Shown one piece after another: positions 1 to 7,604 of a stretch of 64,000 nt of DNA (its first letter is position 1; each line of letters begins with the position of its first letter). Both the position numbers and the translations under genes were made by a program. The notes beneath the pieces are model-generated. The model worked only from the letters and a program-made list of their open reading frames with translations, had not been told where the DNA came from and ran no database searches. Origin of the DNA: Nostocales cyanobacterium HT-58-2 (lineage in GTDB: Bacteria; Cyanobacteriota; Cyanobacteriia; Cyanobacteriales; Nostocaceae); assembly GCA_002163975.1 (NCBI GenBank), contig CP019636.1:496001-560000 (forward strand), written 5' to 3'.

Positions 1-311
1 CCTGCTTTCATCGCCTGCACTGCGATTACCTCATTGCCATACCCCGTCACCATAATTATCGGCAAGCACGGCTGTTGCGAGGAGGGTTGTAATTGGGCAA
101 GAAATTCCAGTCCATCCAAGTCGGGTAGTCGATAATCGAGCAACACAGCATCAGGCTGGTGCTGTTGCCACAGTTCTAGCCCTTGTTTCCCCAGCGCCGC
201 CTCTAAAATGGTGTAGGAATACTCGCACTCGCGCATTAGATAGCGCCGATAGAGTTCCCGGTCTTCAACAGAGTCATCGATAATTAAAACTGTACGTGTA
301 TGCTGACTCAT
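1..311 (-). CDS. Response regulator receiver domain protein, N-terminal part (cut by window edge)
   Basis: The minus strand reads from an ATG at 311 and stays open to the window edge, giving about 103 residues that begin MSQHTRTVLIIDDS. This is the start of a CheY-like receiver domain: the acidic pair (IIDD), the phospho-acceptor aspartate in AVLLDYRLPDLDG, and the conserved threonine in IIMVTGYG are all present. In cyanobacteria such an N-terminal receiver is often followed by PAS and histidine-kinase domains, so a hybrid sensor kinase is plausible, but the rest lies outside the window. It points the same way as the phytochrome operon and is separated from it by about 690 bp that contain an antitoxin remnant. 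Confidence 0.8.
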   Translation of the reverse strand, partial: MSQHTRTVLIIDDSVEDRELYRRYLMRECEYSYTILEAALGKQGLELWQQHQPDAVLLDYRLPDLDGLEFLAQLQPSSQQPCLPIIMVTGYGNEVIAVQAMKA

Positions 312-388
312 GGCTAACTTTTTCTAGGGCGCAATCAGTTTGCTATCACCCACAACTTAAGAGGGAACAGGGAATGGGGCTTGGTCAG

Positions 389-682
389 TCACAGGCGTTC
401 GCGGGTGCGTTGCTCCCTTTCGTCAGTTCTGAACCTACTCGTGGCTTGACCGCGCCCGCACATGGCAGCAACAAGTTGTGCTCTTCTATTAGAGGTAGAT
501 TCTTTACGAAGTTGAAGAGTGTCACCGACAATTTTCAAATGAATTTCTGTGCCAGGTAAAAGACCAAACTGAGATCGAATAGCCGGAGGAATTTTAAACT
601 CATTCCCTGACCGTAGACGCTGCTGCAGCTTCCCGCAGGGTAGTCTGGGGGATGACCTTCTTTGAAGCCGCCCTCCGAACGT
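389..682 (-). pseudogene. Decayed AbrB/SpoVT-type antitoxin (VapB/MazE-like) remnant
   Basis: In the minus-strand frame ending with TGA at 389-391 one reads an AbrB-like swapped-hairpin half: GNEFKIPPAIRSQFGLLPG, then TEIHLKIVGDTLQLRKES, then RAQLVAAMCGRGQATSRFRT. This matches the usual antitoxin order (IPxxIRxxLGLxPGT, a strand ending in L-x-K, and a tail resembling RGKATxxMSTDE). The frame is open from 682 but has no ATG. The expected N-terminal start is replaced by GC-rich sequence (about 601-640) resembling a dispersed cyanobacterial repeat, and the tail degenerates before the stop. No toxin gene is visible beside it. I read it as a relic of a toxin-antitoxin pair; a short functional protein with a non-ATG start is less likely. 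Confidence 0.5.
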
Positions 683-998
683 TTACGCGGGCATTGGGAA
701 TTAGGCAAAGCGGGCATGGTAGTCAACGAAGCTTTTCATTACCTCGTTTAATAATTAAATTAACCTAAGAATAAAACTCAGTTTTTACAAAGTTATTGTG
801 TTGTTACAATACTTTTTCACTTGATCTTTAAGCTGCCAAAAACTTTGGCGATAATGGTCATCAAACTATTTTGAGTATTTTAGCTTATTGACAAAAAGCA
901 TATGATTTTAATCTATTACGGATGGTGGGTACAAGCTCCCCACTCCCAACTCTTTAATGCCTGAATTGATCATGAGCGAATGCGTGAATTGCTTTGAC
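683..998. other. Intergenic region, AT-rich, no gene seen
   Basis: Sequence between the antitoxin remnant and the 3' end of the response regulator. It is AT-rich with stop codons in all frames. I see no RNA gene or convincing terminator hairpin. Confidence 0.5.
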
Positions 999-1478
999 TC
1001 ATGAGTAATCCTCGTAGCAATAAGGCAGCATCGTCACTTTAAACCAATAGTCTATCAGCGTTTGCATATTTCGTTTCAGTTGCTCAAAATCGATCGGCTT
1101 GACAATGTAGCTGTTAACTCCGTATTGATAGCAGTCTTCGATATCTTTCGGGTTGTTGGAGGTGGTGAACACAACAACCGGAATGCTTTTGAGATTATCA
1201 TCCTGTTTGAGTCGCCGCAACACCTCCCTTCCATCGGTTCCAGGCAGGTTTAAGTCAAGCACAATCAAGCCGGGACGGGGGGCACTTTTGCTACAGCTAT
1301 AGCTGCCAGTCCGGTAAAGAAACGCCAACGCTTGCTCCCCATTTACACACCGCTGGATGGGAATCCGAAAGGGCGATCGCTGCAAAAACCGTTGCAGCGC
1401 CTCAAAGTCTTCGTTGCTGTCTTCCACAATTAAAACCGGTGGCGTTTGTCGGACAGGAAAGGCGGAAATGTGACTCAT
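999..1478 (-). CDS. rcpB: Rcp-type response regulator partnered with phytochrome
   Basis: Single-domain CheY-like regulator of 159 residues with no output domain. Acidic residues in VLIVEDSNED, phospho-acceptor Asp75 in LIVLDLNLPGTDG, the Thr/Ser switch in VVVFTTSNN and the Lys of SYIVKP are all present. The start is placed at ATG 1476-1478 because it overlaps the stop of the upstream kinase as ATGA, the usual sign of translational coupling; a longer in-frame reading exists but runs back into the kinase gene. Rcp proteins (Rcp1, RcpA, RcpB) accept phosphate from cyanobacterial phytochromes, and the insertion before the phosphorylation site (GSYSCSKSAPRPG) is typical of that family. The symbol rests on pairing with a CphB-like kinase. 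Confidence 0.88.
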   Translation of the reverse strand: MSHISAFPVRQTPPVLIVEDSNEDFEALQRFLQRSPFRIPIQRCVNGEQALAFLYRTGSYSCSKSAPRPGLIVLDLNLPGTDGREVLRRLKQDDNLKSIPVVVFTTSNNPKDIEDCYQYGVNSYIVKPIDFEQLKRNMQTLIDYWFKVTMLPYCYEDYS

Positions 1479-3715
1479 GGGTTTGCCTCCGCCGACAGGG
1501 TGAAGTAAAACGTACTGCCTTGAGTGGGGGTCGATTCGACCCAAATTCTGCCCCCGTGCCGTTCCACGATTTTGCGGGCAATGGTTAACCCTGCCCCCGT
1601 CCCGCCCCCAAATTCATCCCGTCCATGTAAACGGCGGAAAATCTGAAAGATTTTTTCGAGATACTCCTGCGCGATGCCAATGCCGTTATCACGAACGTAG
1701 AAGATTTTGGATTCTCCTGCCTCTCCTATACAGCCAATTTCGACCCACTTTTGTGCTTTATCGTTATACTTAATCGCATTGCTGATCAGGTTGGTGCACA
1801 GTTCATTAACTTGAGCGCGATCGCACTCAACGCTAGGGAGTGGTTGGGGAATGCGAAACTCAATTTCGCTCTGCGGTCGGGCTATAGTGAGGGTAGCGAT
1901 CACCTGCTGCACTAAATCATTTAGGTTTACTGTTTGCCGCATCAGTTCGCTGCGTCCCAACCGCGAAAAGTGGAGGAGTGAATTAATCAGGTTTTCCATA
2001 CGCTGCGTCAGCCGCACCAGGGTTTGAAGTTTCGCAACCCCATCGTCATTCAGTGCGTCTGCATAGTCCTCCATCAGGAAATTGGCATAGTTATGAATGC
2101 CTCGTAACGGTTCCTTCAAATCATGGGAGGCAATGTAGGCAAAGGAATCGAGTTCTTCATTGCTGCGTTGTAATTCAAAATTCTTCAATGCCATTTCCTC
2201 TGCCTGTCGCAACACAATGCCCACAATTAGGTTACGCAGTTCGGCAACCGTTTCAATTTCCCAGGGTTTCCAGGGCAAGGAACAACCTCGTACCGTTTCC
2301 TGCCACAAGTCGAAGGATTTGCGGGGAGACAACAGCAAACTGCCATTATCCAAAACTTCCACAGGCTTGTTAGGATTGCCACCCCAATTCACAGTTTGAA
2401 TGACCTCCGGACGAAACCAGAGAATGTAATTGTGGTCAACTCTAGAAATTTCCAGGGCTAACACACCACTGGCGATCACCTGATACGACTGTGCGGCGGG
2501 GTAATTTTTGGAGAGCGATCGCGTTGCAAACAAGCTTTGATGCAGGTGAGGTTTAATCCAATCGAGTAAGCCGTCAATCTCTTGTTCTGATGGCGTTTCA
2601 CCTACTCGAATGTACTGGTTGCCACTGCATATCACTGCTCCGGTGGCATTCACCAGATTAAGCAATTGAGATTTCAGTTGCACCATGCCGTCTAGAAAAT
2701 ACTCAGCTTGGGACAAGGCTTCGACGAATTGAGTTTGTAATAACTTCAATTGCATTTTGTAGTCGATGTCTTCACTGGCTTCTTTGTTCGCCAGTTCCAC
2801 AGACATTACTTGTCCAATAAACTCGCACATCGTGCGGATGTTGTAAGGCACATGTTTGGGCGACGAATGATGGCAGGCAATCAATCCCCAGAGTTTTTGA
2901 TCTTGGATCAGAGAAATGGACATGGAGGCGGTTACGCCCATATTTTGCAGGTACTCTACATGAATTGGAGAAACACTCCGCAACACCGATAGACTCAGAT
3001 CGAGCGGTTGATTTGTCAGGGGATTATTCGCTGGAATTAAGGCAACAGGTTGATAATTGGCATCTGGAATCAACCGCAACCAGTTGAGGGTGTATAGCTG
3101 TCGGGCTTGCTTGGGAATATCAGAGGACGGATAGCGTAAGTTCAGATAGGACGTTTCCTGGTCAGTATCTTCAGCGATGACGCTGCCTGCCCCTTCTTGA
3201 TCAAATCGATAGATCATGACGCGCTCAAAGCCAGTGATGCGCCGGACTTCTTTGACAACGAACTGGCACATTTCCAACAGTGTGGGTGCTTTCTGAATGC
3301 GCGTGATGGTTCCTCTTATCTGTTGATAAAAATGCAAAAAGTTTGTTTTTCCCTTTGCTTTTTTCTGCTCTAATTCGAGAATGATGACGGAATCTATACA
3401 ATGCACAATACCATCAAAACAAATTGATTTATTTAAATGCTTGATAGTCAGGTTGAGGGGATTAATACTTTCAAAATCCTCTGACAGACATTGCTGGATT
3501 TTCTTAATTTGCTTAGCATCGAGTAAGTCTGACAGTGGCTTGCCTAGCAATTGTTGTGGTTGGCGACCAATCACTTCCTGCGTGTTACTGCTCACCTGAA
3601 TGATTTCCAGGGTAGAATCTTGCAAAACTAGCAAAACCCCGTGCGGCTGAATCAACCCCGGAATATGAATCGGTTCCTTATCGCAGTTTGTTAAATCAAC
3701 TGTTTCATCAGTCAT
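1475..3715 (-). CDS. cphB: Bacteriophytochrome-type (CphB-like) sensor histidine kinase
   Basis: Red/far-red photoreceptor kinase of 746 residues: PAS (about 15-120), GAF (about 135-310), PHY (about 320-500), then HisKA and HATPase_c. The H-box is AYIASHDLKEPLRG, the N-box NLISNAIKYN, and the G-boxes VRDNGIGI and GGGTGAGLTIARKIV. The bilin-binding cysteine expected in the GAF domain of Cph1-type phytochromes is missing: the motif reads LRSVSPIHVEYL with Ile at that place. Cys11 in TNCDKEPIHIPG, N-terminal to the PAS domain, occupies the biliverdin-binding position of BphP proteins. The start at ATG 3713-3715 puts this cysteine at residue 11, as in the family; the longer frame adds 14 unlikely residues. 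It is followed, with overlap, by its response regulator. Confidence 0.92.
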   Translation of the reverse strand: MTDETVDLTNCDKEPIHIPGLIQPHGVLLVLQDSTLEIIQVSSNTQEVIGRQPQQLLGKPLSDLLDAKQIKKIQQCLSEDFESINPLNLTIKHLNKSICFDGIVHCIDSVIILELEQKKAKGKTNFLHFYQQIRGTITRIQKAPTLLEMCQFVVKEVRRITGFERVMIYRFDQEGAGSVIAEDTDQETSYLNLRYPSSDIPKQARQLYTLNWLRLIPDANYQPVALIPANNPLTNQPLDLSLSVLRSVSPIHVEYLQNMGVTASMSISLIQDQKLWGLIACHHSSPKHVPYNIRTMCEFIGQVMSVELANKEASEDIDYKMQLKLLQTQFVEALSQAEYFLDGMVQLKSQLLNLVNATGAVICSGNQYIRVGETPSEQEIDGLLDWIKPHLHQSLFATRSLSKNYPAAQSYQVIASGVLALEISRVDHNYILWFRPEVIQTVNWGGNPNKPVEVLDNGSLLLSPRKSFDLWQETVRGCSLPWKPWEIETVAELRNLIVGIVLRQAEEMALKNFELQRSNEELDSFAYIASHDLKEPLRGIHNYANFLMEDYADALNDDGVAKLQTLVRLTQRMENLINSLLHFSRLGRSELMRQTVNLNDLVQQVIATLTIARPQSEIEFRIPQPLPSVECDRAQVNELCTNLISNAIKYNDKAQKWVEIGCIGEAGESKIFYVRDNGIGIAQEYLEKIFQIFRRLHGRDEFGGGTGAGLTIARKIVERHGGRIWVESTPTQGSTFYFTLSAEANP

Positions 3716-3834
3716 ACTCTCTTTTCCAAGCTCCTTATTGCTTCTACGGGTAAACATAGGGTTCTTGCTAAGAGGGGCACATATAGTATATTTTTACTAG
3801 TACAATTTTACTGAGAAGTAAGGTTTGTAGTATG

Positions 3835-4098
3835 TCAATGGCAACCCACACACTTTGATTCATCACCTAGCAATGCTTCAAGCTTGTTTAGAAGGTTTAC
3901 TAGCTGTTTTTGCTTACGAGGTTCTTTCCATAGCTGACGCTTTGAGATGCCCCGGATGATATTTTTGAGCCGTTCTGGTATTGAGTTAGATGTTTTAGAG
4001 GCTGCTGGTGGTTCAGAAGAAGTGCTGGCTTGGATTTGTTTTTTGATTTGATGACGTAAAGACCAATCGTTCGCTGTTGTTTGGGACAAGAAGCGCAA
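3835..4098 (-). CDS. Small hypothetical protein (doubtful)
   Basis: Basic 87-residue reading frame ending in a Cys-rich tail (SKCVGCH) with a charged helical middle (RLKNIIRGISKRQLWKEP). It would start at TTG 4096-4098. Just upstream, an ATG at 4113-4115 opens a different frame that begins MKNDCDCASCPKQ, so a frameshifted gene combining both halves, with cysteines at each end, is possible. It lies between the phytochrome kinase and the second NACHT gene, all on the minus strand. I do not recognise the family and cannot exclude a chance frame. Confidence 0.3.
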   Translation of the reverse strand: MRFLSQTTANDWSLRHQIKKQIQASTSSEPPAASKTSNSIPERLKNIIRGISKRQLWKEPRKQKQLVNLLNKLEALLGDESKCVGCH

Positions 4099-4224
4099 TC
4101 ACAATCATTTTTCATGTTACTACTTATTCATTACCAGCAATAACATCTCTAAATAATACTCAATCACCCTAACAAAACTAAACCCATCAGGTGTCTGACG
4201 GATGTTTTAGAATTCTAGGAACTG

Positions 4225-5376
4225 TTACAAGTTACTAATTTGTTTTGCCAACCAAAGTCGAAAGTTGGAATGATAAAAGCTGTAACAGGTTTCTTTGCCG
4301 ACGCGCTGCTGTAGGAACTCAAGCCAATTTTCTAGAATTTCCGCGACATCATATTCATCTTCATGAATTATTTGGGTAATCGCTTTTGCTGACATTCCTT
4401 CGGTTTCCGCAGCAGTCAACACACGAAGCATTTGCAAAGCAACATCCGACAAACCCTCGCCTTGTATCTTCTGCCAATGTTGCTGGTAATATGCCTCTAA
4501 ACCTGGTGGAATTCTATCAATTTGGTAGGGTTCGGAGTAAAAACCTTTAGCTATGGCATTCAAAATATGGTGCAGATACATAAAATTATTTTCGCTTTCC
4601 GTAGTGAGGCGTGCGATGAATTTTGACCTCTCCCCTTCTAGGAGATGGGAGTTATCTCTTCCCCCTGCCCTGCTAAGGAACTCAGTTAGGGGGGTTAGGA
4701 ATTCTCGAATGTATGCTTGCACATCTTCCCGGTTTTGTTCTGGATATTCTGATAAATCAAGAATTTGCGACGGTGCTTCAATTAACAAACCAGATTTTTC
4801 TCTTTTGAAAGGACGGCGTGTGAGAATAAAATAGACCCCATCCGGAAGATATCTGGGAAGATAAAACAGATTTGTAGCTGGGGGTTGGACCGTACGGTCA
4901 ATCGCGTCTAAGGCATCAATAGCAATAATCAAGCGTTGTGCTGGTTCTAGGCGATCGCTTATTTTCTGGAGTAGCAGCGAAAGAAACCAACTTCCCTCTG
5001 TGGCGTTATCAGGTAAAACATCCACGTCTGTAGGGGCTGAAGAATATTGTGCGCCAACGTCCGGGTAAGAATGAATTAATTGAATGCAGATGTTTTTGAG
5101 AAATTCCTCAGCCCGATTTTTACCCACAATCTGGGCATTGTAATAGATAACGTGGTAATTTTCCGTCACGTACTTGGCAAGTATAGCACTTTTACCGCTA
5201 CCAGGAACACCAACAATGGTGAAGTAACCGCGTTTGTGACGGTGGAGAAAGTCGCTGATGGCGGTGAAGACAAAAGGGCGATCACTAAAATTTTGGCTTT
5301 TTTCGAGAATGACTTGTTGAAATTGGGTTGGGTAGGAGGCGGAATTGGTGGGGGTTTGGGAAGGTGGAGTATTCAT
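4225..5376 (-). CDS. NACHT-type STAND ATPase lacking sensor and effector domains
   Basis: P-loop NTPase of 383 residues consisting almost only of a NACHT-like module. Walker A is GVPGSGKSA, Walker B is RLIIAIDALDAID, a sensor-like FILTRRPF follows, and a winged-helix-like tail ends in SFYHSNFRLWLAKQ. It is a clear paralogue of the NACHT part of the gene ending at 7597. The start at ATG 5374-5376 lies 2 nt after the stop of the WD40 gene, so the two are probably translated together. About residues 226-252 look like an in-frame insertion: the DNA at 4625-4695 has the low-complexity character of dispersed cyanobacterial repeats. STAND ATPases usually act as ligand-triggered oligomerising switches; here sensing would have to come from the neighbouring WD40 protein. 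That role is inferred. Confidence 0.75.
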   Translation of the reverse strand: MNTPPSQTPTNSASYPTQFQQVILEKSQNFSDRPFVFTAISDFLHRHKRGYFTIVGVPGSGKSAILAKYVTENYHVIYYNAQIVGKNRAEEFLKNICIQLIHSYPDVGAQYSSAPTDVDVLPDNATEGSWFLSLLLQKISDRLEPAQRLIIAIDALDAIDRTVQPPATNLFYLPRYLPDGVYFILTRRPFKREKSGLLIEAPSQILDLSEYPEQNREDVQAYIREFLTPLTEFLSRAGGRDNSHLLEGERSKFIARLTTESENNFMYLHHILNAIAKGFYSEPYQIDRIPPGLEAYYQQHWQKIQGEGLSDVALQMLRVLTAAETEGMSAKAITQIIHEDEYDVAEILENWLEFLQQRVGKETCYSFYHSNFRLWLAKQISNL

Positions 5377-5378
5377 AG

Positions 5379-7604
5379 TTACGCCTCCATGCCTTCCAGG
5401 CGGAGAAAATGCAAGGGCCCGGATGCTTGACCTGCTACTACTGTTACCCCATCTGGGGCAATGGCACAGCATTTGATTTCACTTTCCCCTGTGAAACTAA
5501 CAATTTCTTCACCAGAGTGCAAATCCCAGACTTTGAGTGTTTTGTCAAAAGAACCAGAAATCACGTATTTGCCATCAGGAGTGACGGCGAGTGCATTCAC
5601 CGAGCCACTATGACCGCCCAGAGTAAACTTTACTTCACTAGAGTGCAAATCCCAGACTTTGAGTGTTGAGTCAGATGAACCAGAAATCACGTACTTGCCA
5701 TCAGGAGTGACGGCGAGTGCATAAACCGAGTCACTATGACCGCCCAGAGTAAACTTTACTTTACCAGAGTGCAAATTCCAGACTTTGAGTGTTGAGTCAG
5801 ATGAACCAGAAATCACGTACTTGCCATCAGGAGTGACAGCGACTGCATTCACCGAGTAACGATGACCGTGGAGAGTAAACTTTACTTCACCGGAGTGCAA
5901 ATCCCAGACTTTGAGTGTTGAGTCAAAAGAACCAGAAATCACGTATTTGCTATTCAGGGTGACGGCGAGTGCATTCACCGAGCCACTATGACCACCCAGA
6001 GTAAACTTTTTTTCACCAGAGTGCAAATCCCAGACTTTGAGTGTTTTGTCAAAAGAACCAGAAATCACGTATTTGCTATTCAGGGTGATGACGACTGCTT
6101 TAACCCAGTCACTATGACCGCCCAGAGTAAACTGTACTTCACCAGAGTGCAAACCCCAGACTTTGAGTGTTGAGTCAAAAGAACCAGAAATCACGTAGTT
6201 GCCATCATCGGTGACGGCGAGTGCATTCACCGAGCCACGATGATCGCGCAGAGTAAACTTTACTTCACCAGAGTGCAAATCCCAGACTTTGAGTGTTGAG
6301 TCAGATGAACCAGAAATCACGTACTTGCCATCAGGAGTGACAGCGACTGCATTCACCGAGTAACGATGACCGCGCAGAGTAAACTTTACTTCACCAGAGT
6401 GCAAATCCCAGACTTTGAGTGTTGAGTCAAAAGAACCAGAAATCACGTACTTGCCATCAGGAGTGACAGCGACTGCATTCACCGAGTCACTATGACCGCC
6501 GAGAGTAAACTTTACTTCACTAGAGTGCAAATCCCAGACTTTGAGTGTTAAGTCATAGGAACCAGAAATCACGTACTTGCCATCAGGAGTGACAGCGACT
6601 GCTTTAACCCAGTCACGATGACCGCGCAGAGTAAATTGTACTTCACCAGAGTGCAAATCCCAGACTTTGAGTGTTGAGTCACGCGAACCAGAAATCACGT
6701 ACTTGCCATCAGGAGTGACAGCGACTGCATAAACCGAGTAACGGTAACGATGACCGCGCAGAGTAAACTTTACTTCACCAGAGTGCAAATCCCAGACTTT
6801 GAGTGTTGAGTCATAGGAACCAGAAATCACGTACTTACCATCAGGAGTGACAGCGACTGTATAAACCGAGTCACTATGACCGCGCAGAGTAAACTTTACT
6901 TCACCAGAGTGCAAATCCCAGACTTTGAGTGTTGAGTCACGCGAACCAGAAATCACGTACTTGCCATCGGGAGTGACGGCGACTGCATAAACCGAGTCAC
7001 TATGACCGCGCAGAGTAAACTTTACTTCACCAGAGTGCAAATCCCAGACTTTGAGTGTTAAGTCATAGGAACCAGAAATCACGTACTTGCCATCAGGAGT
7101 GACAGCGACTGCATTCACCGAGGAACGATGACCGTTGAGGGTGCGAACTAACGCGCCACCAGGGGGAGTTAAGCTAGCCGTCAAGGTACGCAAGCAAGTG
7201 ATTTTGGTTTGTGGTATTTGTTGCAGCAACCCTTGAATTTCTGGTGCATCAAAGTACAGCAAACGCCCTGACAATTGCCCTGCTAATTGCTTTGTATCTG
7301 GAATTAAAATATGTGCCGAGAGTCGCAACGCCCCTTGAATTAATTTCAGTGCTTTTACAGTTTGAGCATCGTATTCTGGGTGAGTTAATAATTCTACATC
7401 ATCAATCAGATCATAATCTTCAATCAGTGCCTGCACACCAAATTTACGATGATTAATTTTTGCTTCTATAAAGTGAAAATTAGTGAGACAACGGCATAAT
7501 TCAGTGAATAAACCACCTTGTACCAACAAACGAGGTGTTTCATCCAAAAAATGCTCTGTTTCTTCAGCTGATTTTTCAGCCAATATAGTACGAACATCAC
7601 CCAT
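5379..7604 (-). CDS. WD40-repeat protein with 14 repeats, detached sensor half of a STAND protein
   Basis: A 741-residue protein. The first ~155 residues form a helical linker (LSAHILIPDTKQLAGQLSGR, SLTPPGGALVRTLNGH) of the kind that joins NACHT to WD40 in single-chain cyanobacterial STAND proteins. Thirteen nearly identical 42-residue WD40 units and one divergent final unit follow, which fits two seven-bladed propellers. Unit 4 carries two extra residues (HRYRYSV). The start at ATG 7602-7604 has a strong GGAGGA ribosome-binding site 11 nt upstream, inside the end of the upstream NACHT gene, and overlaps its stop by 8 nt in another frame. The arrangement suggests that one ancestral NACHT-WD40 protein has been split into two translationally coupled chains. 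Propellers of this type usually bind ligands or proteins; the partner is unknown. Confidence 0.9.
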   Translation of the reverse strand: MGDVRTILAEKSAEETEHFLDETPRLLVQGGLFTELCRCLTNFHFIEAKINHRKFGVQALIEDYDLIDDVELLTHPEYDAQTVKALKLIQGALRLSAHILIPDTKQLAGQLSGRLLYFDAPEIQGLLQQIPQTKITCLRTLTASLTPPGGALVRTLNGHRSSVNAVAVTPDGKYVISGSYDLTLKVWDLHSGEVKFTLRGHSDSVYAVAVTPDGKYVISGSRDSTLKVWDLHSGEVKFTLRGHSDSVYTVAVTPDGKYVISGSYDSTLKVWDLHSGEVKFTLRGHRYRYSVYAVAVTPDGKYVISGSRDSTLKVWDLHSGEVQFTLRGHRDWVKAVAVTPDGKYVISGSYDLTLKVWDLHSSEVKFTLGGHSDSVNAVAVTPDGKYVISGSFDSTLKVWDLHSGEVKFTLRGHRYSVNAVAVTPDGKYVISGSSDSTLKVWDLHSGEVKFTLRDHRGSVNALAVTDDGNYVISGSFDSTLKVWGLHSGEVQFTLGGHSDWVKAVVITLNSKYVISGSFDKTLKVWDLHSGEKKFTLGGHSGSVNALAVTLNSKYVISGSFDSTLKVWDLHSGEVKFTLHGHRYSVNAVAVTPDGKYVISGSSDSTLKVWNLHSGKVKFTLGGHSDSVYALAVTPDGKYVISGSSDSTLKVWDLHSSEVKFTLGGHSGSVNALAVTPDGKYVISGSFDKTLKVWDLHSGEEIVSFTGESEIKCCAIAPDGVTVVAGQASGPLHFLRLEGMEA
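5495..7133 (-). repeat. Tandem 126-bp WD40 repeat array, 13 near-identical copies
   Basis: Inside the WD40 gene the DNA repeats with a 126-bp period (one 42-residue blade). Copies differ at only a few positions, mostly at the blade-top residues (SDSV, RYSV, RDWV, SGSV) and the residue before Asp in GSYD, GSRD, GSFD, GSSD. Synonymous positions are also largely identical. One copy contains a 6-bp insertion. This points to recent amplification or gene conversion. Confidence 0.9.

Noticed and set aside
2053..2373. Plus-strand open frame inside the phytochrome gene
   Set aside because: Lies wholly antisense to a confident kinase gene, with no coding character.
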